Part shown: positions 23,261-34,475 of the stretch, piece after piece | How the letters are laid out: each line of letters opens with the position of its first letter | How positions within the stretch are numbered: position 1 is the stretch's first letter | DNA from: Diphasiastrum complanatum | Lineage: Eukaryota; Streptophyta; Lycopodiopsida; Lycopodiales; Lycopodiaceae | Direction: 5' to 3' | Assembly (NCBI GenBank): GCA_029204225.1 | Contig: CM055111.1 | Span: forward strand, 45,397,255-45,461,254 | DNA: 64,000 nucleotides | The notes under the pieces: model-generated | Told to the model about the DNA's origin: nothing | Seen by the model: only the letters and a program-made list of their open reading frames with translations | The model's database searches: none | Position numbers and translations under genes: made by a program

Positions 23261-23316
23261 AAGCTCTCATTCATCTATCAAGAGAGTTGTAAATAGATCA
23301 AGCTAAATTTGAGGAA

Positions 23317-24016
23317 TGTGAAGAATTGCCAAAAATTGGCAAATCTAGCTTGATAAAAAACCATGTAGTATAATGTAAATTTTGTACATAAGTGGATTCC
23401 ACACATGTGAGGTCAAGATGCCACGTGGAAATCCACTCCTAATGTATGTTAGGTCAAGTCCATAGGGTTGGTCATGTCATTTTGGTAGTGATTCCTAGTT
23501 TATAGGACCTAAATCCTAGATTTAAGGTGAAAATTTGACCAACTAGTTATCTACCAAGCATGACTCTAGGAAATAGACTAGGGTTTCATTTTAGGTCAAG
23601 GAGAGTGAGTTAACTTCCTTATTACATACTGGAAATCCACCTTCTTCAAGAAGGAAGTCGAATTTGCTATGTATTCCCTCTCTCCATAGTGAGAAGATAG
23701 AAAATTATTGGAGCTCATTGGCAATCTCAAGTTAGTTCACTATGTACATTGAGTTTTTGTGATCCAAATGAAACCAAATCAATTTCTACTTGTTTCTCAA
23801 GTTGAAGGCCGTACTACAGCCTGTATTACAAACATGTGGGCTTGGATTTTAATGTTATCAATGCTTTTGATTGTTAATGCTTGTTGTTTGTCAAATTGCC
23901 AATCTAGATCAACGTTTTTTTGTCTAGTTTTTTGATAGATTGTTAAGCAAGCATCCAATCACTCTTGTGGATGTTTTGTAGATCCATTTATGGTCCTAAA
24001 GTACAGTACTTTCACA
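23317..24016 (+). repeat. 3' LTR of the gag-only copia element
   Basis: 700 bp, partner of 19880-20583, preceded by a weak purine tract (TTGAGGAA). Confidence 0.9.
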
Positions 24017-24021
24017 AGAGG

Positions 24022-24290
24022 TGGAATTGAAATTCACACCCTTCACAAGAAACACAAACTAATCGACGGTGTACAAAGAAGCACACCCCACCTACCACCA
24101 AAAACTTAGGAACTTAAGTTTAACTTAAACTTTGGCATTTTAATATTATTTTAATCATATGGCCCAAAGTCTAGTTTAATCCAAAATATATTATTTACAA
24201 GTGCTCAATGGGCCATGGTCTTACGCATGCAGGATGCCACGACCCTCGCAACTTATTGTTAATGTTGGCCTCAAGGAATCTGCGAACAAA
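24022..24290 (-). repeat. Gypsy-type LTR relic, part 2
   Basis: The minus strand follows the first third of the gypsy LTRs elsewhere in the window: GCGAGGG..TGGCATCCTGC, then CCATGGCCCA.TGAGCAC and ACTTTGGGCC. With 19740-19879 it forms one old minus-strand LTR, apparently solo, that was the target of the gag-only copia insertion. Confidence 0.55.
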
Positions 24291-24384
24291 TGCTCAAACA
24301 ACAAACATTTGGCTCAAATACACTAAAACAATCATATGGCCACACGTGTGAGCTTTGCATCTATAAAAGACTAGTAGGATCTTT

Positions 24385-24875
24385 TATATAACTAACCATC
24401 ACAAGACCTAATCTAAGTTATTGTGTTGGTAGATTAAGTCAATTTATGCAAGATCTCATTGGAAGGCAGGAAAAAGAGTATTGAGATACATTTCGGGATA
24501 TGGAGATTTTGGGATCATGTATGGAGGATCTACACCTAGCCTTTATGGATTTTCAGATTCAGACTTTGTAGGTGATCATATGAATAGTAAGTTCATAATC
24601 TCATATGCTATTTTTGCTGGAGATAGAGCTATCTCTTGGATGTCAAAGAAACAAGAAATTATCTCACTATCTTCCACCGATGCCGAGTACAAAGCATTGA
24701 CTACTCGCACCAAGAAAATGCTATGGATCAAATGGATGCTATTGGATTTTCACTTGCTAAATTCTAAGAAGACTCCAATAATAATTTGTCACAACCTTTC
24801 AGCTCAAATTTTGGCTAACAATCCAGTTTTTCATGGAAGGAACAACCATATTGAGGTTGCACATCATTTTGTGAG
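24385..24875 (+). pseudogene. Copia RNase H region, first part
   Basis: The frame carries the end of the reverse transcriptase (TRPNLSY..GRLSQFMQD) and a copia RNase H: VLRYISGYGDFGIMYGGS, FSDSDFVGD, ISWMSKKQEIISLSSTDAEY and HHFV. RNase H degrades the RNA strand of the hybrid during reverse transcription. It starts abruptly, without the rest of pol. It is cut after HHFV, where gypsy-related sequence begins, and resumes at about 25826. Confidence 0.75.
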
Positions 24876-25825
24876 CAAGATGTCAGAACCAACCTTTGCA
24901 GACACCAAAAATAGATTCAGGACAGTGAAATTGACCTGCCTACATGGTCAGAACATGAAAATTAGCCATATAAAAAAGTTATGCGAGAGTTCCCTTCTTG
25001 AGAGAGTTGAACCCTCGCAAGAACTGTTGTGAACCCTCACAAAACCTTCGTAGGGCATCCAAATCACCTACTGAAACTTCCCAAACTTTTTTTGGGTCTT
25101 ATAATTTTGTGACGAAGGTCCCTGCCAATTTTGGTAAAGAATTGAGTTGTGGAAAGAGCACTTCTCCTAGTACGCACTCTAATTTTTTTTCTATATAAGG
25201 AAAAGTTCGATTCATTTGGCACTTTTTACAGCAAAGCTCTGCCAAAATTTTCCGCGAATTTTCAAAGCCTTCAAATTATGACCAAACTTTGTTTGCACCT
25301 ACATCTGCCATCATAACTATTTGCTTTACACTCATTACTTACTTTTTCACCTACTTTTGCACATTATACACCTTTCCAATTTTTTCCAGACTTTTTCCCT
25401 GTTTTTAACATCTTTTTAGCCCTTTTTGAAAATCTTTTCCTGTTTTTCCATCCTCATCTTCTTCCACCGTAATCTGACATGCTAATACAATGGCCTTAGC
25501 TTCTAGCTTTACCAACCAGCCATCCAGTCCATCTGACGACTCCCTTACCTGCAAGGATGTCATCAAGAATGACGTTTCTTCTGACATGCAAATCTGGCCA
25601 CTGCCTGTGGATTCCTTGGTCATGCCGTGGGTCTAGGCAGCCAGACCTCTCCTGTAAGCGATGGGCATTTACCCATCCATATTTATAGCTATGCGTAACA
25701 TGCCTCTTGTCCTCATGGCCTACGCCACGTGGGACAAGAAAAAGGCCCACTTCTACATCCAATACGAAAACAAGATGTCTCGAGTGCATGTCAATACGGA
25801 CCAACTCGCGGCAAAAGAAATTGTC
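24876..25825 (+). mobile_element. Gypsy-derived 3' module inserted in the copia RNase H
   Basis: This block is alignable with the region between integrase and 3' LTR in the gypsy element at 48599-55417 and its relative at 45250-45800. Shared features in order: CCAACCTTTGCA, TGCGAGAG/CCTCGCA motifs, a TATA box (CTATATAAGG at about 25190), then an open frame with IWPL and later AMG.(Y/F)P...AYATWD. The open frame has stops and is broken. No LTR accompanies the module, and CAAGATGTC occurs at 24876-24884 and 25771-25779, which may be chance. How it arrived without the rest of a gypsy element is unknown. Confidence 0.6.
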
Positions 25826-25990
25826 CCTCAAGTGTTGGAAAAGGAGGTGGATCTTCAACATGTTTCTTCAAAGGAATGTGTGGCTAATATCTTCACACAA
25901 TCATTGAAAAAAGACCTATTTATAGGTCAGATATCACATCTTGGAGTATGTACTAAGTCTATGTTAAAACTAGCTGAAGAGGGAGCGTGA
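25826..25990 (+). pseudogene. Copia RNase H/polyprotein C-terminus, second part
   Basis: Resumes the interrupted copia frame: VLEKEVDLQHVSSKECVANIF, then ...SMLKLAEEGA and a stop. This matches the C-terminus of the intact copia polyprotein at 57228-61181 closely in layout. The polypurine tract GAAGAGGGAG overlaps the end of the frame. Confidence 0.8.
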
Positions 25991-26330
25991 AAATTGTCAA
26001 CTAGTTTTTTAGCATTTTAGCTAGTTTGGCAATTTGAGCCTTAGTGAGGCCAAATTAGTAAATAAAGTTCACATGGTTATTTTATGCATGTAAAACTAGT
26101 GCACATGTCATTTAGTCACCTATACAAGCAAAAGTCAATTTTCAGCTTTACTTGGCAATTTTGGCCAATATGACTAGTTCAGGTCAAGTTTGGATAAGCT
26201 AGGCCAAATGACTCTAGAGAGAGGAGAGAGAGTCATCATTGTCAGCTGTAAATGATAGGGTCTATGTTGGAATAGTAGAACTTAAGAGCTATTCCACTTT
26301 TGGAAGCTTTGGAAGCAATATTATCATCTC
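25986..26330 (+). repeat. Partial 3' LTR of the copia fragment
   Basis: Begins (GCG)TGAAAATTGTCAACTAG right after the polypurine tract, like the LTR start of the intact element (TGTGAAAATTGTCAAC), and shares a GAGAGAGGAGAGAGAGTCAT tract further on. Similarity fades after about 26330, so the LTR is truncated or too diverged to follow. Confidence 0.55.
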
Positions 26331-26488
26331 TCTTCTACATTTGTGTGGAATACTTGATATATAAGGAATTAAATGCATTCTTGCTGAAGTATGGCCTATT
26401 TATGGAGAATAGGATTATATCTAAACATGTGTTGAAAAGCTTTTGAAACTATTTCATTTTGGTAAAGTGATCTTATTAACAGAGACCC

Positions 26489-26885
26489 CACTACAACAAC
26501 TGCATGTCTTTCATGACTACCAAGTTCATGTGGTAACTCATTTCATACAGTTTGTTGTCATTGAGCAAGGCAAAAAGATTTAGCCCTGCTATGGCAACAA
26601 ATGGTTGTTGCCATAGCACGCGTCATTGCTTGTTGGTGAGCCCAACCAGCAATGACGTAGTGCAAAAAATAATTTGCTTTGCTAGGGCAGCAACATGCAA
26701 AACAAATTCACGATGCTATGGCAGCAAACCACATGTTTGTTGTCATAGCATGGCAAATTTTGTTTGCTTTGTCTCATTTCTCACCAACGAAGAATGAGGC
26801 ATGCTATGGCAATTGCAAATGGTTGCTACCATAGTGGGGAAACAAAATTTATTACACTATGGCAGACTTACGATGACAAAATCCA
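26489..26885 (+). mobile_element. CACTA-like terminal fragment rich in hairpins
   Basis: Starts CACTACAACAACTGC, the form of a plant CACTA-transposon end. The following 400 bp contain repeated CTATGGCA/TGCCATAG motifs in both orientations. One pair is a perfect 14-bp inverted repeat with a 4-bp loop (26587-26618), and GTCATTGCT/AGCAATGAC forms another (about 26622-26656). Dense short subterminal repeats are typical of CACTA transposase-binding regions. No opposite end (..TTGTAGTG) or transposase was found, so it is a fragment or a hairpin-type MITE. Confidence 0.5.
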
Positions 26886-27643
26886 AAAGAATCATTTTGG
26901 TTGACATAATTGCTTTTTGCAAATGAGTTCTATTATTGAACGAAGGTATGAATATAGAGTTGAATGCAATAGCTTTCAAACTTTCTTTTTTGACCAAAAA
27001 CTCTTCATTTATATCAAAATCTGATCCTTTTGTACAAAAGCTTAACTAATTACACTAATAGACAATCAATTTGCCATAGTCTCACTCAGACAGCAAAATG
27101 ATTTAGTATAAATAAAGGACAAGTATTATTGTCGGCCATTTTTAGTGCCATGCAATGCCCAATGGACAAAGTATGTAAATAAATATCGAGGGTCCTCACA
27201 GCCTTGATTTTTTAAAGTTATGTAATTAAGTAAAGTCATACACCGCATCACAATGCCCTTAACAGCACAAAGTGCCAATAGTTACAAATACACCATGAAG
27301 CTAACTTTGATTAAATGTGCCTTGAAGGACAGATCACAGGGCTGAAAATGGAAGGAGGAATGGACGAAAGAGATGAGAGAATTGGGCGCTGGAGAGCCTG
27401 CAACTCTTTTTGGCTCTGCCGTAGGCATGGGATTATTGTTTTCATGTGGTTTTAACCTGCCTGCGATCTTTTTTTTTTTTATTAATATTTTTAATATATT
27501 TTGAGGGGCCTTACGATTATTGCGACGTCGACACGTATTAGTGTTCTTAGTTTTTAAAAACATTGTATTTTGAAGTTTTTAAAGCCCTCACGCTGTCGCA
27601 AATTAGTGTGGACGGAGACAATTTGAAGTTTTGTTATTTCTCT
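26886..27643. other. Intergenic DNA without a recognised feature
   Basis: AT-rich, with only short open frames. A poly(T) tract at about 27471-27480 is the only notable simple repeat. Confidence 0.45.
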
Positions 27644-28374
27644 TGTGAAGAATTGCCAAAAATTGGCAAATCTAGCTTGATCAAAAACCATGTAGAATAG
27701 TGTAAATTGTGTACACAAGTGGGTCCCACACATGTGAGGCCATGATGCCACATGGGAAACCCATCCTAATGTAGGTTAGGTCAAGTCAAGAGAGTTGGTC
27801 ATGTCTATTTGGTGGTCATCCCTACTTTATAGGACCTACACCTAAGTTTAAGGTGAAAATTTGACCAACTAGCTACCTACCAAGCATAACTCTAGGAAAT
27901 AGACTAGGGTTTCATTTTAGGTCAAGGAGAGTGAGTTAACTTCCTTATTACATGCTGGAAATCCACCTAACTTCAAGAAGGAAGTCGAATTTGCTATGTA
28001 TTCCCTCTCTCCATAGTGAGAAGAAAGAAAATTTTTGGAGCTCATTGGCAATCTCAAGCTAGTTTTTAATTGGATAATTCATCTCTTGAATTTCTATGTC
28101 CATCTCATGTATCTATCTCTTGATATGTTGATTTTCTATGTGTAGAATGTTGATTTCATTGTTGATATAAGTTTCACACATGTGAAAGATAATAGGCTGC
28201 TACTGTTGTACGAACAAGGACAATACTATGTTTATGATGAAATCTTAGTGATTTATGCAATTCTAGCATGCTAACATTGATGAATGCTATCTTGTCACTA
28301 AATCTAGATGTGCACTCCAAATTGGCGCAAGATGTAAGATCCATTAATTGTGTTTTGGATCTATATTTTTCACA
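27644..28374 (+). repeat. 5' LTR, chimeric
   Basis: 731 bp, TGTGAAG...TTTTTCACA. The first about 415 bp closely match the LTRs of the gag-only element (19880, 23317). From about 28061 the sequence is unrelated to them although the terminal TTTCACA and primer site are kept. Confidence 0.8.
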
Positions 28375-28387
28375 TGGTATCAAAGCA
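28375..28387 (+). other. Primer-binding site (one mismatch)
   Basis: TGGTATCAAAGCA directly after the LTR; the usual copia site has G where this has A (TCAGAGC). Confidence 0.8.
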
Positions 28388-28975
28388 AGTTTCAGGCCAA
28401 ATTTGGTGTTTATGCCAAATCTAGAGGTGGATTTGAGGGTGCCATAAATTCTATGTGGATTTGGAGGTGCTATTAGATCAAATCTTGAATTTTCAAGTAT
28501 AGAAAGTTGATCTTTGTGGTCCAATCATCATTTTAGGTCAAATCACTTGTGGATGGGAAATTTTTGAAATCACTTATAGGAATATGGAGACAAAAATTGC
28601 TCATTATTGTAGATGGTCCATTCTATTAGATGAGATATCTAGATTCTAGCTTTTGCATGTAGATTTTGCTTGATTGAATATATTGCATTTTTGAAGAAAT
28701 CCTAGATTTGATAGGATTTTGATTTTAAATTGCTGGACTTTTCCAAGAGTGTGTTTCAATCTTATGTTTTGGCAAAAGTTCATCATATTGTGTTTAGACC
28801 TATTGTGATCAAGAAATCAACATTCTATGTGCTAGGATTTTGCTAGAAAGAGAAAAATGAGAGGCTAGATTGTTTCCATATCTTTGTGATTTCTTCTTGA
28901 GTTTCATTTGTTGATTTTCAAGGGAGTTCTTAGTGCATTGGAATAGGTTCAAAGAGAAGATCAGATCATTGCAAC

Positions 28976-29661
28976 ATGGCAACCTCAAGTGGCTTCATGT
29001 TGGAAGGCAATGATAGGCTTACCTCAACAAATTATTCTGAGGATGGAATCTTTGCTTGAGATGAATGATTTGATGGATATTGTTGCATGTGGGGGAGAGA
29101 CCTTTGGAACCTCAAGAACAATTGAGGTATGACAACATGGCAAAGAAAGCTTTACATGTGATCAAGATGAATGTGACTAATGAACTTCTCAAGGAAGCTG
29201 GTACGTGCACAACATCAAGTGAGGCTTGGGAATCTTTGAAGAAGGTTTATGAGTCCAAGTCTAAATCTAGGATCCTAACCCTAAGGAGGCAAATTTTTCA
29301 AAGTCTTAAAAAGAAGAATAAAGGTGTTCATGATTTTGTTTTGAGAGTCAAAGCTTTGAGTGATGAACTGGCATGCATTAGTGAAAGCATTGAGGATGTG
29401 GAGCTTGTTCAAGTTGTTCTTAATGGCTTGTTGGATAATCATGCTAATCTTGTTCAAAGTTTTTCTATTCAAAAGACTTTGCCAAGTATGGTGGATTTTC
29501 AAGAGATTTTGGTGAATGAGGAGTTTAGGCTTCAAACAAGAGGTGGTTCTACAACAACATCTCAAGATGGAGAAGAGGCCATGTTCATCAAAGGCAAATT
29601 CAAGGGCAAAGCCAAAGGCAAGTGGTCAAAGGGTCAGGGTCAAGGTGAGCTAGATATGTGA
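28976..29661 (+). pseudogene. Copia Gag, frameshifted
   Basis: The Gag ATG is at 28976 (MATSSGFMLEGNDRL then TSTNYS). The frame is broken just after TNYS and again near 29085. The remaining open block reads through the helical Gag core (SRILTLRRQIF, VQSFSIQKTLPS) and a Lys/Gly-rich basic tail (KGKFKGKAKGKWSKG) to a stop at 29661. The sequence is close to the Gag of the intact element at 57228-61181. It cannot make a full Gag. Confidence 0.75.
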
Positions 29662-30466
29662 AAGTTAAAATGCTTCTATTGTGGAGACAAAGGGAATTTT
29701 TCCATTGATTGCTTCAAGAAAAAGAGATATCAAGGTGAGAAGCAAACCAACCTAACTATTGATGAAGACGGTATTGATGAACAAATCTCAAATGATGCTT
29801 TTATTATGTCATCTGGTTTATTGGATAATCATGGAGACATTGATCCTTGGTAAATTGATAGTGGACCTACATTACATATGACATATCATGTGGAGTATTA
29901 CTCATATTTGATGGCATTTGAAGGTGACAAGAAGGTGATCTACACAGCCAATGATGGTGAGTGTGCAATCAAAGGGATTGGCACAATTCCTATTTCTCTC
30001 TCTACTAATAGGAATGTGAATTTGCGAGATGTTTTATTCATTCCTTCCATTACTAAGAGCCTTCTTAGTGTGAGTCAATTAATTGATAAGGGATTCATGG
30101 TGGAATTTGTTGGTGATACTTGTTTAATCAAGAGAGAAGATGAATTGATTGCAAAAGAGAAAAGACAAGGTAAATTGTTCAAACTTAATGCTTGTGCTGT
30201 TGCTAACCAAGTTGGATGGATGGACAAAGAGAAAATGTCAATGCAAGAGGTACGACACAAGAGATGGGGCATGTCAACTACCAAGTCACTGGAGGTGATG
30301 TCAAAGAGGCAAGTTGTGTTTGGTCTTCCTAAATCTCTAAAATGTTTGAATCATGTTTGTGATTCAAGTTGTGCATTTGGATGTTCATGGTGTTACTGTA
30401 ATTAGCAATGGAGGTGCTAATCTGTATGTGACTTTTATTGATGACTTTAGTAGATTTTGTTGGTGT
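29662..30466 (+). pseudogene. Copia nucleocapsid, protease and partial integrase, decayed
   Basis: The zinc knuckle reads CFYCGDKGNFSIDC, with Asn at the His position of CX2CX4HX4C. The protease motif is preceded by a stop (W*IDSG). The frame then covers the pre-integrase region (IPSITKSLLSVSQL) and the HHCC area, but with HKRWG and a deletion of about 20 residues before ...HLDVHG and TFIDDFSRF. It ends before the second catalytic Asp and the Glu. Multiple lesions make it non-functional. Confidence 0.7.
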
Positions 30467-31095
30467 TAGAAAATTTTGATGAAGATTTTTCTAATGGATG
30501 ATTCTGGTAAAGATTCTTCTAACAGTGTTATCATGTTGTTGAACTATGCCAAGGAACGTTGACGAACAACCAAAAAGGAGTTCCAGAATCCAGATTCACA
30601 GGGAAAGCCAATATCAAAAGGTCAACAAGATTGCAGACCGGCCAAGAAGTGAAAACAATGCTCAGCGTCTCCCCAACATATTTTACGACAACAGGTTTAA
30701 AAATATGGCTGAGTCGACATACGAATTACATCTATCAGTAATGCAATGTCAGACACCTTTAAATGGTGCACTATACTCGTAAGCCAAAGGCGCGAGAAGT
30801 AGAGATAGATCTAAAATACCTACCAATGGGCCAAACTAAGGAAGGACCCGAGTAGTTATAAAATGCAATTTGGATTTTTGAACTTTTATGATAGTTAAGT
30901 TATTATGGCACATGGTTTTTGGGTGAACCAAACTTCACTGGTGCTTAACCACAGTAGAAGTATAATTTCAAAAATGTTGAAATATTCTCTTCCAATAGTT
31001 GGGAACACTCAAAAATTTGAATTAGGAGTGACATTTCATAAACAAAGCCTACATCTCTATCTCCAAGGTCGAACGCACCATCTCCAGCTCTGTTA
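30467..31095. other. No recognised feature
   Basis: Sequence between the truncated copia element and the transposase-like relic. Short open frames overlap on both strands without motifs. Confidence 0.4.
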
Positions 31096-33720
31096 TTGTC
31101 ATTGTGCTGTGTGTTACTATACTACTGTACTGATGACAAAGCTTTATCATCTTCATGTGGATCTGTCACCAGACTATGCTCCACTCAGGACAAGAAATTC
31201 AAAGCAACCCAAATTGTCAACTCTGATATGATCCAATATAGGGAGAAAAAGCTAAGGCATGTAAATTTATGGTCATCAAGAACATTGTATCCTATAGATC
31301 CATATTCATTGCAACATCCGGATTTTCAATTGGTGAGTCAATTGATAATCTATATGTGTCATGGCAAAAATGGCCTTTTGGGTTACTGTGAGAATTTGAT
31401 GCTTTACGGGAATGCGCATTCAATTCAAAGAATACATTATTTGGAAGAGAAATTAAGGAAAATATCAAAGGAGTGCGAAGAAAAATCTGCAAAGTTGAAA
31501 ACTTGTTTGGAAGAAAATGAGATGTTCAAAAAGGAGATCCAAACGTTGAAATCTTCTTTGTATCATTTTACAACTAGTAATGATGAGATAAAAACTGCAT
31601 CTCAATCCATGCATATCTCATATTAGTCTCTTGTTAAAGATATGGATGTGCTCAACAAAAAGGTCAGAAACAACAAGAGGAAAAGATTGGTAACCAAGGA
31701 TATATGTAATCTATCATCCAGAGGAGGTTATTGAAAAAGACGAATCTGTGCTTTCAAGTAAGTTATAGCTCATTTGGTTTAATATTGCTTGAACTTTTAG
31801 ATTCAATCATAACCATTAGTTTTGTTATTTATTGATTTCAACTTTCTATTGATTTGTTTATTATGTTGTTGTGAATACTATGATTGTCCTAATATCTACT
31901 GACAGTTTTATGAACATTATGTTTGCAATGTAGATCAACATTGGTTGCTGAAGACCATTTGGCCAATGAGATTTCCATTGGAAACTCACTAGATTCTATT
32001 TTGACTTCTAAATCTATGAAATCAATGGTAAACAATAACAAAATGAAAAAGATTAAGGCTTCAATTACTGATAACATTATGAATGAAGTTGGAAAAATAT
32101 TGGACACTACATTGGTTCTGGGGACATTTGATATTTCTAGCATCAGTAGAGAAGCATATGCAACAATGTTTAAGATGATAAAAGAGGCATTTGCACAGGT
32201 AAGTATTAAAAAGTTTCCAATCTCACGACCATTTCATCTTTTAAAAAAAGAGACATGTCAAACCAAGGTGTGCAGACAATAGTTGGTAATCCATCTCATA
32301 TCAATGAAGTGTATTGCTCGAAAGGAGAATATCAATTTACTTATTGACATTAATCAGTTACTAACATTCATCATAAATTTTCACGGTATTACAAATGAGA
32401 ATGTCAATAATAAGTTGATAGTTGTTCTCAAGTTAGATGAGTCTAAAACTATAAAAGGACAAAAAATGGAGAGAGTCAGTCTTACAATCTTGAATGGAGC
32501 ACTTTCAAATTCAGAAGACTTAGAAGGTCTCAACTTCAGTGTTCAATTAGAAAATGATATTTGGTGGTTGGCAGTTGTTCAAGTATAGTAGTTCTTTCAC
32601 ATATTCAATAGGGATAATCTAATATAAATTTCATTTGAAACTCTGTGCTAATATTATTCTAAATCACTTTTTTGTTTCTCTTATAGGTAATGAAAGAAGA
32701 CCATGACATTCTGTCATGGATATTTAATAGAACGCCATATCCTGCCACCATAAAAAATCACATGGATGGAGATCCACTCAATATTCCTGAAATTGGCACT
32801 TTCAACATAGAATGGCATTTAGCAGGAGATCTGAAGACATTAAAATGTATGTTAAATGTATCCCATGATGCTAACTCTAAACACCCATGATTGCACTACA
32901 TGAAGACAACAAAAGACATGACAAGGAGTACAAGAATGTCAAGAGATCGAGAAGATCCTAATTGGAAATCCGTACTATCACTTCAGAATGTTCATATCTG
33001 TACATTTCATGCATAGGTGCATATAATAGAAAAAATAATATATCTTCACATCTTGTTTTCATGGAATTCCGAGCCAGAGGCATCTACGAAGGAAGCTATT
33101 TTCAAATTAGAGGATGTGTTGTCTAAAGGTGGCTTACATAAAGGCCATGGATGTTAAAATAAAAAAAGACGACAAGCTATCAGGTAAAACAGGAAATATT
33201 TCATGCAAGCAGAGCATTGGAGGATCCAAAGCTCGTAGATTTTTATCAAATTATTCTGGCAAACAATCCAAGATTCAATACTCGGTTTGGAAAGAGATAA
33301 TAGCTACAACTCAAGATTTCAAAGTAGAAGTTTGGAGAAAATTAGACAACATGGTGAAATACTTGAGAAAAGATAAATTTTCAAATACTGATGTACAAAT
33401 GATACAGAAAACAACCAATGAATTTGTGGATGCAGTTCGAAGTGCATGGGGTTTAGATCATATAACTCATTATATGGTAAGATTTTGATGTTACACTAGT
33501 ATAGTCAAATATGTGCAATTAATTTAGATAATTTTGCCGCTGATTTGTATTTTGTTTTAATGACATGCAGCACATATACGACATCATTCAACATTCTTTG
33601 CAAGAAATAGTGGAAGTCTTAGCATACGTCATCGCAAGGAATGGAAAAATCTCATTGAGCGGCATTTTATAAAAGTGCACAACATGGTGGGATAGTACAA
33701 AGAACAAATATATATTGCAA
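31096..33720 (+). pseudogene. Intron-containing relic of an unclassified DDE-type transposase-like gene
   Basis: Pieces of one plus-strand protein appear in order with good splice signals between some: acceptor TTTGCAATGTAG/31934, donor ACAG/GTAAGT at 32199, acceptor TTCTCTTATAG/32687, donor ATG/GTAAGA at 33477, acceptor ACATGCAG/33571. The first block (to 31626) has a coiled-coil stretch (LEEKLRKISKECEEKSAKL). The 32283-32588 block has VVLKLDESKT, a possible first catalytic Asp. The 32690-32890 block has EWHLAGDLKTLKCML followed by ...SKHP, a GD(L/W)K pattern typical of the second Asp region. After 33571, in another frame, GMEKSH and QHGG could mark the catalytic Glu region. Stops and frame changes interrupt the middle (about 32880-33110). 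I cannot name the family; terminal inverted repeats were not found. Confidence 0.45.
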
Positions 33721-33762
33721 GTTTTCTAACGGTTTTACAAAAGAATCCAAATTTGTCATAAT

Positions 33763-34462
33763 TGTGAAGATTATTTAAATATTATCTTCCTATCTCAAGT
33801 TTGGGGCCATGTCCATGGTAATTTCCACTAAATTTCATGTTGTACATAAGTATAGCTCGGATTTGAGTTAGATAGATTCAATTTTGATGACATGCAAAAA
33901 TTTAGATAGCATGCAATGTCATACTGTATGCATGCAAGCCACATGCAATCAATCACATGCAACATGCAAACTGGTTTCTGTGATCTACACATGTCTAGGC
34001 AGTTTTATGAGTTGACATGCAGTACATGCAACATACATGCATGCAGTTACACATGTGGATCTCTGGTAGGTGAATTAGTTTAGTTAAGTGGACTTTCCAT
34101 GCAACTGCACTATAGGAATTTGAGTCTCTCTCATGTAGGGTAAGCTTGGCATGTTTTGCCATATTGTGAATAATGAGATTTTGGTGTTTTGGACCATTCT
34201 CTCTCTACCTGTGTTTTTCATGATTGATTTTCTCTCTCTACTAGAGAGCAGCCTCTTTTTTCCATACTGAACACTTAAAATTTTTTTCGGACATTCATTT
34301 CTCATAGTGAGGAGTTAGCTTTTTTCATCTGATGTATGCCATTGTGCTCTTGTCATAGATTTTTCAAGCATATTGTTCTTTGATCAATCTTGTGCAATCA
34401 CAACACCTCAGTAAGATCCTGTAGGGTGTGTAGTGAAGTTCACACATGCTAAAAACTTCACA
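33763..34462 (+). repeat. 5' LTR of the split copia element
   Basis: 700 bp, TGTGAAGATTAT...ACTTCACA, directly followed by the primer site. It is rich in GCATG/CATGC words. Most of it aligns with the inverted copy at 47157-47879, which serves to define both ends. Confidence 0.8.
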
Positions 34463-34475
34463 TGGTATCAGAGCT
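34463..34475 (+). other. Primer-binding site
   Basis: TGGTATCAGAGCT immediately after the LTR. Confidence 0.85.

Larger units (their letters stand above)
19880..24016 (+). mobile_element. Gag-only (non-autonomous) copia element
   Basis: A complete element of 4137 bp: 5' LTR 19880-20583, primer site, 2.7-kb interior, 3' LTR 23317-24016, and a 5-bp target duplication AGAGG (19875-19879 and 24017-24021). The LTRs begin TGTGAAG and end TTTCACA and differ at roughly 20 positions plus small indels by eye, so the insertion is not recent. The interior encodes a copia Gag and a short remnant of the region before integrase, but no zinc knuckle, protease active site, integrase core, reverse transcriptase or RNase H. 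It would need proteins from a related autonomous copia element. This matches the class described in plants as terminal-repeat retrotransposons with a GAG domain. Confidence 0.85.
27644..30466 (+). mobile_element. Copia element, 5' half only
   Basis: 5' LTR 27644-28374, primer-site variant, gag, zinc knuckle, protease region and a shortened start of integrase, then an abrupt end within ...IDDFSRF at about 30466. Reverse transcriptase, RNase H and a 3' LTR are absent. The next bases, TGTTAGAAAATTTTG, could be the start of another insertion, but no matching end was found. Confidence 0.75.

Noticed and set aside
24876-25779. CAAGATGTC as a 9-bp target duplication of the inserted module
   Set aside because: The right copy lies about 50 bp inside the module, before the copia frame resumes, so the positions do not fit.
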